DNA from: Sinorhizobium kostiense
GTDB lineage: Bacteria > Pseudomonadota > Alphaproteobacteria > Rhizobiales > Rhizobiaceae
Length of the DNA stretch: 64,000 bases
Assembly: GCF_017874595.1 (NCBI RefSeq)
Contig: NZ_JAGILA010000001.1
Span: 1,240,001 to 1,304,000, forward strand
Direction of reading: 5' to 3'
The notes beneath the pieces are model-generated. The model worked only from the letters and a program-made list of their open reading frames with translations. It had not been told where the DNA came from and searched no databases. The position numbers and the translations under genes are program-made. Of the stretch, positions 54,329-62,980 are shown one piece after another (position 1 is the stretch's first letter; the number at the start of each line of letters is the position of its first letter).

Positions 54329-55473
54329 GGGATCGTGCCCAGCCCATCGAACAGAGAGCGCATGAGCACAGCGACCTTCGGCTGCCGCGGCGGGTTCTGA
54401 TGAGTGTCGATGCCGTTGGCGGCGTCTGGCGATACGCGATGGACCTCGCAGAAGCCATGCGCCCGTTGAACATCGAAACGGTCTTCGTCGGCTTCGGCCC
54501 CGCCCCCTCGGAAGGGCAGCGGCGCGAGGCGAACCGCATCGGCGTGCTTGAATGGCTGGCCGTGCAGCCGGATTGGATGGTTGAAGACGAAGCTGCGCTC
54601 GATGCGGTTGCCGGAAGCCTGGCGGAACTGTCGCTCAAGCATTCCGCCGATCTCCTGCATCTCAATCTTCCGTCACATGCGGCGGGGCTCCCGCTGCAAA
54701 TACCGGTTGTCGCGGTATCGCATTCCTGCGTCACGACATGGTTTGAGGCAGTGCGCGGCTCCGGATTGCCGGCGCATTGGCTCTGGCAGAAACGGCTGAA
54801 CCGCGATGGTTTCGACCGTGCCGACGTTGCGCTTGCGCCAACCCGGAGCCATGCGGCGGCTCTCAACCGCTGTTACGGCCCGATCCACAATCTCATGGTG
54901 GTGCGAAATTCGAGTCGTGCGCCTTGCCGGACCGGTGCCAAGGAGTCTTTCGTCTTTGCTGCGGGCCGGTGGTGGGACGAGGGCAAGAACGGTGATGTGC
55001 TCGACCTGGCAGCTGCCCGGATGCGCTGGCCCCTCGTTGTGGCTGGGTCCTGCATCGGCCCGAATGGCGAGCAACTGGCCTTCGACCATGCCGAACACCG
55101 TGGCGAACTCAGCCATGACGGGACGATGGCGGAGATGTCCAAGGCTGCCATCGTCATCTCTCCATCGATTTACGAGCCCTTCGGCTTGGCCCCGCTCGAG
55201 GCGGCACGCACCGGTGCTGCCCTCGTCCTATCCGACATCGACACCTATCACGAACTCTGGGACGGCGCCGCGCTATTCGCGGATCCGCGAGATCCGGCGG
55301 CCTTTGCAAAAGCGGTCAACCGGTTGGCGATGGATGCCGGGCTCAGGGCCGAATTGGGGCGGCGCGCGCAGCTGCGTTCCGGCGATTTCACCCTCGAAGC
55401 GCAACGTGATGCGATGCTCGACGTCTATCGGCGAGCGATGCAGCGGCCCTCTCGATTGACTGCGGCGGAGTGA
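54325..55473 (+). CDS. Family 4-type glycosyltransferase
   Basis: 382 aa, GT-B. N-terminal VLMSVDAVGGVWRYAMDLAE, middle VVAVSHSCVTTWFEAVRGSG, donor domain FAAGRWWDEGKNGDVLDLAA and SIYEPFGLAPLEAARTGAAL with the nucleotide-contacting Glu, then a C-terminal DTYHELWDGAALFADPRD. Overlaps the epimerase stop (ATGA). The next gene begins right after its stop, so the run is tightly coupled. Probably transfers one sugar to the cluster acceptor. Confidence 0.9.
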   Translation: MRDRAQPIEQRAHEHSDLRLPRRVLMSVDAVGGVWRYAMDLAEAMRPLNIETVFVGFGPAPSEGQRREANRIGVLEWLAVQPDWMVEDEAALDAVAGSLAELSLKHSADLLHLNLPSHAAGLPLQIPVVAVSHSCVTTWFEAVRGSGLPAHWLWQKRLNRDGFDRADVALAPTRSHAAALNRCYGPIHNLMVVRNSSRAPCRTGAKESFVFAAGRWWDEGKNGDVLDLAAARMRWPLVVAGSCIGPNGEQLAFDHAEHRGELSHDGTMAEMSKAAIVISPSIYEPFGLAPLEAARTGAALVLSDIDTYHELWDGAALFADPRDPAAFAKAVNRLAMDAGLRAELGRRAQLRSGDFTLEAQRDAMLDVYRRAMQRPSRLTAAE

Positions 55474-56607
55474 ATGATGCGGTTTCTCTTTTACACCCAT
55501 TCGCTGATTTCCGACTGGAACCATGGCAATGCCCATTTCCTTCGCGGCGTCATGCGGGAACTTCTTCTGCGCGGACACGAGGCTATGGCACTGGAGCCGA
55601 GCGACTCCTGGAGCCGTGTGAGCCTCATCGAGGATCAAGGCGTCGGACCCGTCATGGCCTTCCTTAAGCACTTCCCAGCCCTGCGTACCGAAATCTACGG
55701 CGCTGGTTTTGAACACGAAGCAGCGGTAGGCGCCGCGGACGTGGTGGTGGTGCACGAATGGACAGATCCGAAAGTCGTCGCCCGTCTCGGTCGGATCCGG
55801 CGCAATGGCGGCCGCTTCGTGCTTGTCTTTCACGATACCCACCATCGCGCTGTCACGGCCAAGTCCGACATAGCCAGGCTCGACCTTTCGAACTACGACC
55901 TCGTGCTTGCATTCGGCGAGGCGCTGCGCGAGCGATACCGGCGCGCTGGCTGGGGCAAGCATGTGTTCACCTGGCACGAAGCCGCCGACACTTCCCTGTT
56001 CCGCCCGCTGCCTGACGTCGAGAAGCAAGGCGATCTCATCTGGGTCGGTAACTGGGGCGATGACGAGCGCAGCGCGGAGATCGTGTCCTTCCTCGTCGAG
56101 CCCGTACGACGGCTGGGGTTGAAAGCAACCGTCCGTGGTGTGCGCTACCCCGCCGCCGCACTCAAGAAACTGCGCGAGGCCGAGATCTTCTATGGCGGCT
56201 GGCTTGCCAATGCGGCGGTGCCACGCGCTTTCGCGGCGCATCGGGTGACGGTGCATATTCCGCGTCGGCCCTATGTGAAGGCCCTGCCGGGCATCCCTAC
56301 GATCCGTGTCTTCGAGGCGCTCGCCTGCGGCATTCCGCTGATTTCGGCACCGTGGAACGACGCGGAAGGTCTCTTCCGCCCCGGTCGGGACTTTCTCCTT
56401 GCCCGGAACGGCGACGAGATGGCGAGGCTGTTGCGCCAATTGCTCTGCGACCAGGATTTCGCCGGGGAACTGGCGGCCTCGGGCCTGGAGGCCATCCGTG
56501 CGCGCCATACGTGCGCACACCGCGTGGACGAACTGCTGGAGATCGTTGGGCGCTACAGGTCGAGAGGGGTGACCGAACAGGTCGCGCTCGAGGAGGCGGC
56601 GTCATGA
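55474..56607 (+). CDS. CgeB-like glycosyltransferase, first of three tandem paralogues
   Basis: 377 aa. MMRFLFYTHSLISDWNHGNA opens the N-terminal domain; the C-terminal domain carries the CgeB/Glyco_trans_1_2 motif IRVFEALACGIPLISAPWND followed by LFRPGRDFLLARNGDEMARL. CgeB-type enzymes are GT-B proteins first known from spore coat glycosylation. The two genes that follow have the same general layout but low direct identity, pointing to old duplication and different specificity. ATG 55474 immediately follows the preceding stop. Confidence 0.88.
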   Translation: MMRFLFYTHSLISDWNHGNAHFLRGVMRELLLRGHEAMALEPSDSWSRVSLIEDQGVGPVMAFLKHFPALRTEIYGAGFEHEAAVGAADVVVVHEWTDPKVVARLGRIRRNGGRFVLVFHDTHHRAVTAKSDIARLDLSNYDLVLAFGEALRERYRRAGWGKHVFTWHEAADTSLFRPLPDVEKQGDLIWVGNWGDDERSAEIVSFLVEPVRRLGLKATVRGVRYPAAALKKLREAEIFYGGWLANAAVPRAFAAHRVTVHIPRRPYVKALPGIPTIRVFEALACGIPLISAPWNDAEGLFRPGRDFLLARNGDEMARLLRQLLCDQDFAGELAASGLEAIRARHTCAHRVDELLEIVGRYRSRGVTEQVALEEAAS

Positions 56608-57692
56608 GGATCGCGTTTTACGGCTCGAGTCTCGTCTCCGCCTATTGGAATGGCGCTGCGACCTACTACCGAGGCCTGCTTCGCGCATTGGCTTTGCACG
56701 GCTACGACATCACTTTCTACGAACCGGACGTCTATGACCGGCAAAAGCATCGCGACATCGACCCGCCGACGTGGTGCAAGGTCGTCGTCTATGCGGGCAA
56801 CGTCGCGGCATTGAAGGACGCAGCGGCAGAAGCAGCAAATGCCGATATCGTCGTCAAGGCGAGCGGCGTCGGCTTCGAGGACGACCTGCTGCTCGCCGAA
56901 GTCATCGCCGCGTCCCGTCCGGGCGCACTGAAAATCTTCTGGGATGTCGACGCGCCGGCGACACTCGCTGCGCTCAAGGAGGCCCCCAACCATCCGCTCC
57001 GGCGTGCGCTCGCCTCGCTGGACCTCGTGCTGACCTATGGCGGAGGCGGCCCCGTCGTCGAGGCCTATCGGGCGCTCGGCGCCAATGCTTGCATCCCGAT
57101 CTACAACGCACTCGATCCCGAAACGCACCATCCAGTGCCGGCAGAGCCTCGCTTTGCCGCCGATCTCGCGTTCCTGGGCAACCGCCTGCCGGACCGCGAA
57201 GAGCGCGTCGAAGCGTTTTTCCTGGAGCCGGCGTCGCGGCTGGCGAGCCGGCGCTTCTTGCTTGGTGGCGCCGGATGGCAGGACAAACCCTTGCCCGAGA
57301 ACGTCAATTATATCGGCCACGTTCCGACGGCCGATCACAATGCCTTCAACACAACCCCAACGACCGTCCTCAACATCTCGCGCGCGAGCATGGCGGCAAA
57401 TGGTTTTTCACCCGCGACCCGCGTCTTCGAGGCGGCCGGTGCGGGCGCATGCCTGATCACCGACGCCTGGGAAGGCATAGAGCAGTTCCTGAAACCCGGA
57501 GAGGAAGTGCTGGTCGCGAGAGACGGGCGGGACGTCGCCGACCTGATGTGCGAGTTAACTCCGGTTCGCGCCCTGGAAATCGGTGAACGCGCCCTCAAGC
57601 GCGTGCTGGGTGAACATACCTATGCCCATCGCGCAGCGGCTGTGGACCGAATTTTCAGGCGCAGATTGCGCGCCCAGGAGGCTGCCGAATGA
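56604..57692 (+). CDS. CgeB-like glycosyltransferase, second of three tandem paralogues
   Basis: 362 aa. Begins MRIAFYGSSLVSAYWNGAAT; contains KIFWDVDAPATLAALKEAP, DLAFLGNRLPDREERVEAFF, TVLNISRASMAANGFSPATR and RVFEAAGAGACLITDAWEGI as the donor site. ATG 56604 overlaps the previous stop (ATGA) and its own stop overlaps the next start, so the three enzymes are made together. Reads as a GT-B enzyme of the CgeB family; donor unknown. Confidence 0.88.
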   Translation: MRIAFYGSSLVSAYWNGAATYYRGLLRALALHGYDITFYEPDVYDRQKHRDIDPPTWCKVVVYAGNVAALKDAAAEAANADIVVKASGVGFEDDLLLAEVIAASRPGALKIFWDVDAPATLAALKEAPNHPLRRALASLDLVLTYGGGGPVVEAYRALGANACIPIYNALDPETHHPVPAEPRFAADLAFLGNRLPDREERVEAFFLEPASRLASRRFLLGGAGWQDKPLPENVNYIGHVPTADHNAFNTTPTTVLNISRASMAANGFSPATRVFEAAGAGACLITDAWEGIEQFLKPGEEVLVARDGRDVADLMCELTPVRALEIGERALKRVLGEHTYAHRAAAVDRIFRRRLRAQEAAE

Positions 57693-58807
57693 CCCGCCCG
57701 CTCGACATCGTTGTTATCGGGCTGTCGCTTTCCTCCTCCTGGGGCAACGGCCATGCCACAACCTTCCGGGCGCTTCTTCGGGGTGTTGATGCAGCCGGGC
57801 ATAAGGTGACCTTTCTGGAACGCGATATGCCATGGTATGCATCCCGCCGCGACCTGGCCAAACCCGGCTTCTGCAAGCTTTTTCTCTACGGTAGCGTCGA
57901 TGAGCTCATGAGTTTGCATGGGCAGAAGCTCGCGGGTGCTGATGCAATCGTGATTGGCTCCTATGTGCCGGATGGCGTGGAAGTGATCGATGCCGTCGCC
58001 GATCTCGCCCCCAAGCGGCTTTGCTTCTACGATATCGACACCCCGGTGACGCTTTCAAAGCTGCGGCGCGGCGACGAGGAATATCTGGCACGCCGGCAGG
58101 TCCCCTGTTTCGACGTCTATTTTTCCTTCTCAGGCGGCAAAATCCTCGACCGGCTTCGCGATGAATTCGGCGCGCGACGAGCTTGTCCGCTTTATTGTGC
58201 CGTCGATCTCGAAAGGTATCGCAATACCGGCGCCAAGCGGACGTGGGATCTCGGTTATCTCGGAACCTATAGCCCCGATCGGCAGCCGACGCTCGAGAGG
58301 CTTCTGCTCGAGCCTGCGCGGCAATTGCCTGAGATGCGGTTCGTCGTTGCCGGGCCCAGCTATCCCGCAGATACCGCTTGGCCGGAGAACGTCGAGCGCA
58401 TCGAGCATCTGTCGCCGTCCGAACATGCGGACTTCTACAGCCGTCAGCGCTTCACGCTGAACGTGACGCGGGCGGATATGATTGCAGCGGGATGGTCGCC
58501 GAGCGTCCGTCTCTTTGAGGCGGCCGCTTGCCGTACTCCGCTGATCAGTGACTGGTGGGAGGGTATTGGTCACTTTTTCCCGCCCGGCGAGGCGGCCATC
58601 ATCGCGCATAGCAGCGTTGATGTCGTCAGAGCACTGACGGGCGTGAGCGAGCGCCGGCGTCGCGCGATTGCCGGCACTGCCTATGATCGCGTCGCAAGCG
58701 CCCACAGCGCCGAGGCGCGCGCCCGCAGTTTCATCGAAACAATTGAGAGCGTTGCGCCGAAGACCGATCTCGCCCCGAGACATTGCGAGCGGCGGCTTCC
58801 TGCCTAG
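57689..58807 (+). CDS. CgeB-like glycosyltransferase, third of three tandem paralogues
   Basis: 372 aa. DIVVIGLSLSSSWGNGHATT, then LCFYDIDTPVTLSKLRRGDE, WDLGYLGTYSPDRQPTLERL, FTLNVTRADMIAAGWSPSVR and LFEAAACRTPLISDWWEGIG. The shared order of D(I/V)D(A/T)P, LG(N/T), NxxRA(S/D)M and FEAA...WEGI with the second paralogue shows these two are closer to each other than to the first. Start ATG 57689 is four bases inside the previous gene. Confidence 0.9.
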   Translation: MTRPLDIVVIGLSLSSSWGNGHATTFRALLRGVDAAGHKVTFLERDMPWYASRRDLAKPGFCKLFLYGSVDELMSLHGQKLAGADAIVIGSYVPDGVEVIDAVADLAPKRLCFYDIDTPVTLSKLRRGDEEYLARRQVPCFDVYFSFSGGKILDRLRDEFGARRACPLYCAVDLERYRNTGAKRTWDLGYLGTYSPDRQPTLERLLLEPARQLPEMRFVVAGPSYPADTAWPENVERIEHLSPSEHADFYSRQRFTLNVTRADMIAAGWSPSVRLFEAAACRTPLISDWWEGIGHFFPPGEAAIIAHSSVDVVRALTGVSERRRRAIAGTAYDRVASAHSAEARARSFIETIESVAPKTDLAPRHCERRLPA

Positions 58808-58827
58808 CACTGAAAGGAGAACGGCCT

Positions 58828-59868
58828 ATGGCAAAACGAAACAGAGCCAAGCACGAAAAGGTCATCCTGGTTGCCGGCGGCGCCGGCTTCGTGGGGTCGC
58901 ACCTTTGTGCAGCCCTTCTTGACCGTGGCAACCGGGTGATCTGCCTCGACAGCTATCTCACGGGCTCTCCCGCCAACGTCGACGCTCTGCAGCGCCACCC
59001 GAAATTCTCGATGGTCGAGCAGGACATTTGCGATGAAATCGACATCGAGGTACCGCTCGATCAGATCTACAACCTCGCATGCCCGGCCTCGCCGCCACAT
59101 TATCAGGCCGACCCCATCCACACCATGATGACCAGCGTGGCGGGAACCGGGAATCTACTGCGCCTGGCCGAACGGCACGAGGCGGTGTTTCTTCAGGCAT
59201 CGACGAGCGAGATCTACGGCGATCCGGAAAAACATCCGCAGCAGGAAGACTATTGGGGACACGTCAACTGCACAGGCCCAAGGGCCTGCTACGACGAGGG
59301 CAAACGTGCGGCCGAAACCCTCTGCTTCGACAGTCTACGGGCAGGAAGCGTGGACGCGCGGGTCGCGCGGATATTCAACACATACGGCCCGCATATGCGC
59401 CCGAACGATGGCCGCATCGTCTCCAATTTTATCGTCCAGGCACTCAACAACGAACCGCTCACCATCTATGGCAGCGGCGAGCAAACGCGTTCCTTCTGCT
59501 ACGTTTCAGATCTCGTCGAAGGCCTGATCAGACTCATGAACTGCACGCTTAATCCTGAGGGGGCGGTCAATCTCGGCAATCCTGGCGAATTCACCGTGAT
59601 GGAGCTTGCCGAACTGGTCCTATCGAAGATCAAGACCACCTCGAGCATCGTCCATGCGCCCTTGCCCGAGGACGATCCGCTGCGGCGCAGGCCTGATATC
59701 ACCCGAGCCAAGGCGCTCCTTGACTGGGAGCCGAAGGTGCCGCTGACGGAGGGATTGCCCCAAACCATCAGCTGGTTCAGGACGGCTCTCGCGAAGAATC
59801 GAGCGACTGAACGCCGGAATCGTTCGGGGCACCAGCAACCGGCAACGGTTCTTTCACAGATTGGTTGA
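58828..59868 (+). CDS. UDP-glucuronate decarboxylase-like (UXS-type) SDR enzyme
   Basis: 346 aa. VILVAGGAGFVGSHLCAALL, YNLACPASPPHYQADPIHTM, FLQASTSEIYGDPEKHPQQE, GPRACYDEGKRAAETLCF (catalytic YxxxK) and NTYGPHMRPNDGRIVSNFIV are all UXS signatures. The enzyme makes UDP-xylose from UDP-glucuronate. ATG 58828 follows AAAGGAG. Predicts that xylose or a related pentose enters the product, and fits the xylosidase-like gene at 45085. Two bases separate its stop and the methyltransferase start. Confidence 0.93.
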   Translation: MAKRNRAKHEKVILVAGGAGFVGSHLCAALLDRGNRVICLDSYLTGSPANVDALQRHPKFSMVEQDICDEIDIEVPLDQIYNLACPASPPHYQADPIHTMMTSVAGTGNLLRLAERHEAVFLQASTSEIYGDPEKHPQQEDYWGHVNCTGPRACYDEGKRAAETLCFDSLRAGSVDARVARIFNTYGPHMRPNDGRIVSNFIVQALNNEPLTIYGSGEQTRSFCYVSDLVEGLIRLMNCTLNPEGAVNLGNPGEFTVMELAELVLSKIKTTSSIVHAPLPEDDPLRRRPDITRAKALLDWEPKVPLTEGLPQTISWFRTALAKNRATERRNRSGHQQPATVLSQIG

Positions 59869-59870
59869 GC

Positions 59871-60644
59871 ATGGCTGAGGAGACAAAAAACCGTTTGTTG
59901 CTTCAGGACGAGATTGCGGCGCTCGGACCGTGGTTTCACAACATGCGGATCCGAGGCATCGAGACCGCACCGGATCACTTCCTGGGCGATTATCCGATGG
60001 TGAAGTGGCGGGCCTTCAAGCATATCGTTCCGGAAGACCTTGGTGGCAGGAGCGTGCTCGATATCGGCTGCAACGCCGGCTTCTACGCGCAGGAAATGAA
60101 GCGCCGCAATGCCGGGCGCGTGCTCGGAATCGACTCAGATCCACATTATCTGCGGCAAGCGAAGTTCGCTGCTGAACAGGCGGGAGTCGAGATCGAATTC
60201 AAGCTCATGTCCGTCTACGACGTTGCCGAGTTGCGCGAAAAATTCGACCTCGTCCTATTCATGGGCGTTCTCTACCATCTCCGCCACCCGCTGCTCGCGC
60301 TGGACCTGCTATACGAACATGTGGTGGGTGACGAAATGCTCTTTCAGTGCATGCAGCGCGGGGCGGACACAGTGGGATCATTGGAGGCCGACTACGATTT
60401 CAGCGAGTGGGAAATTTTCGATCGCCCGGATTATCCCAAACTCTTCTTCGTTGAGCATCGCTTCGCGGACGATCCGACCAACTGGTTCATTCCGAACCGC
60501 GCCGGCGTCGAGGCCCTGCTGCGCAGCGCCGGCTTCGCGATCAAGGCTCATCCGGAGCGGGAGGTCTACCTGTTGCAGCGAGGCGTGCGGCCCTACCTGG
60601 ATGAGCCGACCCTGCGCGTCGCCGGAAGCCGGACGAAACCCTGA
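59871..60644 (+). CDS. SAM-dependent methyltransferase (TIGR04290-like)
   Basis: 257 aa. Class I methyltransferase with motif I SVLDIGCNAGFYAQEMKRRN, acidic LGIDSDPHYLRQA, DLVLFMGVLYHLRHPLLALD, and a C-terminal FIPNRAGVEALLRSAGF. The N-terminal WFHNMRIRGIETAPDHFLGD is characteristic of the family I remember as TIGR04290, which occurs in sugar clusters. Likely adds O-methyl groups to a sugar or cyclitol. Last gene of the run; ATG 59871 is preferred over TTG 59865. Confidence 0.9.
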   Translation: MAEETKNRLLLQDEIAALGPWFHNMRIRGIETAPDHFLGDYPMVKWRAFKHIVPEDLGGRSVLDIGCNAGFYAQEMKRRNAGRVLGIDSDPHYLRQAKFAAEQAGVEIEFKLMSVYDVAELREKFDLVLFMGVLYHLRHPLLALDLLYEHVVGDEMLFQCMQRGADTVGSLEADYDFSEWEIFDRPDYPKLFFVEHRFADDPTNWFIPNRAGVEALLRSAGFAIKAHPEREVYLLQRGVRPYLDEPTLRVAGSRTKP

Positions 60645-60837
60645 CGATTGCGTCCGCCGGATGCACTAGCCTCGCCGAGCTTCGTGAAACTGCTCAAGGC
60701 GCGTGGCAGCACACTCGGCCTTAGAGCTTTCTGAGTTATGAGAATGGAACCATCCTGCCGGAGGCTTGGGCGCAAAGATGCCGGCCCTTCGGGTTGGCTG
60801 AAGAGGGCGGCCGGGTTGCTCGGCTGAGCTGGATACT

Positions 60838-61185
60838 TTAGGGGGAGCCGCCGATCGCCACATAGACGAGAATGCCCAGCATGATCGCGAGGGCTGCGAT
60901 GGGGAGCGCCAGCCAAAGCCATTGCCGGATCGGGCTAATTCTTTCCGTATCGGAAAGCGGCCGCAACGCATCGGCATATTCGGTCGAGATATCCGCCGGC
61001 TTTTTCCGGAGCTGGCCGGCTCGCGCGTTTCTGGTCACTTCGCCAGTCAAGGGCGTACCCGCTGCCTCGGCGTCCGTCTCGAGCGGCGCCGCTGCGGGAT
61101 CGAAACCGCGCGTCTTGTCACCTGTCCGCCCGTGCTGGACATCGCCGCGTATCTGTGCAGGGTTGGGATCAGGGCGACGAGCCAT
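60838..61185 (-). CDS. Small single-pass membrane protein of unknown function
   Basis: 115 aa. A polar, basic N-terminal half (MARRPDPNPAQIRGDVQHGR) and one C-terminal membrane helix (WLWLALPIAALAIMLGILVY) ending four residues before the stop. Tail-anchored type. GAGGAG before ATG 61185. Probably in a unit with the 57-residue gene upstream on the same strand. No family recognised. Confidence 0.72.
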   Translation of the reverse strand: MARRPDPNPAQIRGDVQHGRTGDKTRGFDPAAAPLETDAEAAGTPLTGEVTRNARAGQLRKKPADISTEYADALRPLSDTERISPIRQWLWLALPIAALAIMLGILVYVAIGGSP

Positions 61186-61237
61186 GCTCTCTCCTCATCA
61201 TCTAGAAACGCAAACCGGCTGGCGGGAAATTTGGCGC

Positions 61238-61411
61238 TCAGCGGGGTCTACTCTCCGGCGGCCGCTCGTAAAGCCTGTCAATCTCCCGTTTCTGCGCTTC
61301 CTTGGTGGCAGGCGGGATCGGCCGCTGCCTCATGATCGCATAGACGATCGCCGCTCCGAGCGCGAAAGCACCGCCTGCAGTCGCAATCAGCCATAGATAA
61401 TCCATCATCAT
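61238..61411 (-). CDS. 57-residue single-pass membrane protein
   Basis: MMMDYLWLIATAGGAFALGA gives the start of one membrane helix, followed by a charged tail (KEAQKREIDRLYERPPESR). Three successive ATGs; AGGAGG lies eight bases before the first. Function unknown. Confidence 0.72.
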   Translation of the reverse strand: MMMDYLWLIATAGGAFALGAAIVYAIMRQRPIPPATKEAQKREIDRLYERPPESRPR

Positions 61412-61465
61412 TGCCTCGGCCTCCTAGATGTCGCGCCGCGGGCGCACACGCCTCGTCTTGGCCAG

Positions 61466-61726
61466 TCAGTCACGCCGCGGCGGTTTCGCCTCGCCAAAGC
61501 GCACCTCCTCGCGTTCGGGGTTCTCGGCGATCGCCTGCTCCTCTTCGTCATCGGGAAGAGCTTCGTCCGTGTCGATATTCGCCTCATCACGGCTGGGGAC
61601 GGGCGGAACCCGGCCCTGATCCACGGGATGCGCCTCTTCGGTGTTCCGCGCGCTCTCGGGCAGCTCTTCCTCTACGGCAGGGCTCGGCCTCGTGAGGTCC
61701 GTGTCTTTAGGGGTGTTCGGTACCAT
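61466..61726 (-). CDS. Small acidic disordered protein
   Basis: 86 aa, rich in Glu, Asp and Pro (VEEELPESARNTEEAHPVDQ, DEALPDDEEEQAIAENPERE) and without hydrophobic core, so disordered. GGGAG six bases before ATG 61726. A weak stress-type promoter (GGAAC 61775-61771, 17 bases, GCTT 61753-61750) lies upstream. Resembles other small hydrophilic stress proteins; no known domain. Confidence 0.68.
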   Translation of the reverse strand: MVPNTPKDTDLTRPSPAVEEELPESARNTEEAHPVDQGRVPPVPSRDEANIDTDEALPDDEEEQAIAENPEREEVRFGEAKPPRRD

Positions 61727-61875
61727 TGTTGTCTCCCTTCCGTCAGGGAAAGCACCATGCTGGCGAAATTGTTCCGACCCCAATCACCGTCAGCCCCACA
61801 CGCATTTTTTAAGGGACTGCTACGCCGGAGAAACAGCAGGCCCAGCCGATCGCCCGTCGAGCCTTCCGGCAGGGA

Positions 61876-62382
61876 TCAGTGCTTGGCGGTCACGTTGCGT
61901 TCTTCACGTTCGAGAAACTTGTGCGTGATCTCGTCTGCGTGCCGGTCGAGCCATTCAGCCATCGCGATCTCCTGCTGCAGGATGGTCTCGCAGACCCGCT
62001 TCGTTTCCTGGTCGCCGACGTGATCGGCAGCAGCAATCAAGATCTTGTAGCTGGCTATCTCCATCTGCTCGAACGTGTAGCTCGCAAGCGTTCCCTTCAC
62101 GACCTCGTCTCCGACGAAAAGGCCGCTCAGCCCCTGTCCAATGGCCACTATCTTGCCGGTTATGTCCTTGATGGAGGAAGTCCCGCCGTGCAAACGCTCA
62201 AGGCACCGCTCGAGCATGTCAGCTTGGTCGCGGGTTTCCTGCAGGTGCTTGTCGATCTGGGCCTTCAGTTCCGGGTAATTTTCAAGGCGACTGGATTGGC
62301 TGGTCAGCATGGTGATCGCCTGTTCCTCCATTGCATGGGCGTCTCGAAGCCAGGCCTGCAAATGTTCGGTCGCGGTACCCAT
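61876..62382 (-). CDS. DUF892 (YciE/YciF-like) ferritin-fold protein
   Basis: 168 aa. Four-helix ferritin-like bundle: HLQAWLRDAHAMEEQAITML, KAQIDKHLQETRDQADMLER, SYTFEQMEIASYKILIAAAD and VCETILQQEIAMAEWLDRHA, with Glu/His pairs at expected metal positions. Second copy of the family besides 33657-34154, but clearly divergent in sequence. Preceded by a good EcfG-type promoter (62437-62413). Likely protects during stress. Confidence 0.92.
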   Translation of the reverse strand: MGTATEHLQAWLRDAHAMEEQAITMLTSQSSRLENYPELKAQIDKHLQETRDQADMLERCLERLHGGTSSIKDITGKIVAIGQGLSGLFVGDEVVKGTLASYTFEQMEIASYKILIAAADHVGDQETKRVCETILQQEIAMAEWLDRHADEITHKFLEREERNVTAKH

Positions 62383-62412
62383 CGTTCACTCCTTTGCGAT
62401 TTGTGGCCCTCC

Positions 62413-62437
62413 AACCGTCGCCTCGGAAGATTGTTCC
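62413..62437 (-). promoter_or_regulatory. EcfG/RpoE2-type promoter before the second DUF892 gene
   Basis: GGAAC 62437-62433, 16 bases, GGTT 62416-62413; 30 bases before the start codon. Confidence 0.65.
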
Positions 62438-62547
62438 AGCGGAGCCCCGCCGCGTCGTCGGTTTCGGAACAATTCCAGTTCCTGGAGATTGAAGGCAGGA
62501 TGATGCGAGACGCCCGGCCATGGCAGCGGCGGAGGTCGAAAAGTCAA

Positions 62548-62871
62548 ATGCAAGAAGTCCTGAAGGTATACCGGCTTACTCCCTTGGCCGAACCCGACGA
62601 CCCGAATTGGCAAAACGCCAGTTATCAGGGTGAGGTCATGGTGATTGCCAGATCAAGCGGCGATGCGCGTGTGGTCGCGTCCGAGGCCGAGCTCGATTTC
62701 ATGGAAATCGACGCAAAACCGGCGGAAGGCGTCACGACTGAAATGGCAAGCGCCTTCCGGAGCGACAAGCTCTACAGCGTGATCGAGGAGGGCCCCGCGC
62801 CCACGGGCGCTGAGCGAGGCGTGATTGGCGGCTCGGTAAGCGTCGACAACATCATTTCAACGCAGGTTTGA
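62548..62871 (+). CDS. Small hypothetical protein
   Basis: 107 aa (MQEVLKVYRLTPLAEPDDPN, VMVIARSSGDARVVASEAEL). Soluble mixed alpha/beta composition. GGAGG lies about 15 bases upstream. A GGAAC-N16-GATT element at 62466-62490 may be a stress promoter. Family unknown to me. Confidence 0.7.
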   Translation: MQEVLKVYRLTPLAEPDDPNWQNASYQGEVMVIARSSGDARVVASEAELDFMEIDAKPAEGVTTEMASAFRSDKLYSVIEEGPAPTGAERGVIGGSVSVDNIISTQV

Positions 62872-62980
62872 GCTGTAGTACCTCGCAGTCATCTGGCGTC
62901 GCATGAGACGGCACGAACAATGGGTAGAGCGGTCGCGAAAGAGTGTGAGCGCAATCCCCTATAACCCTTCATCCTGCTGC

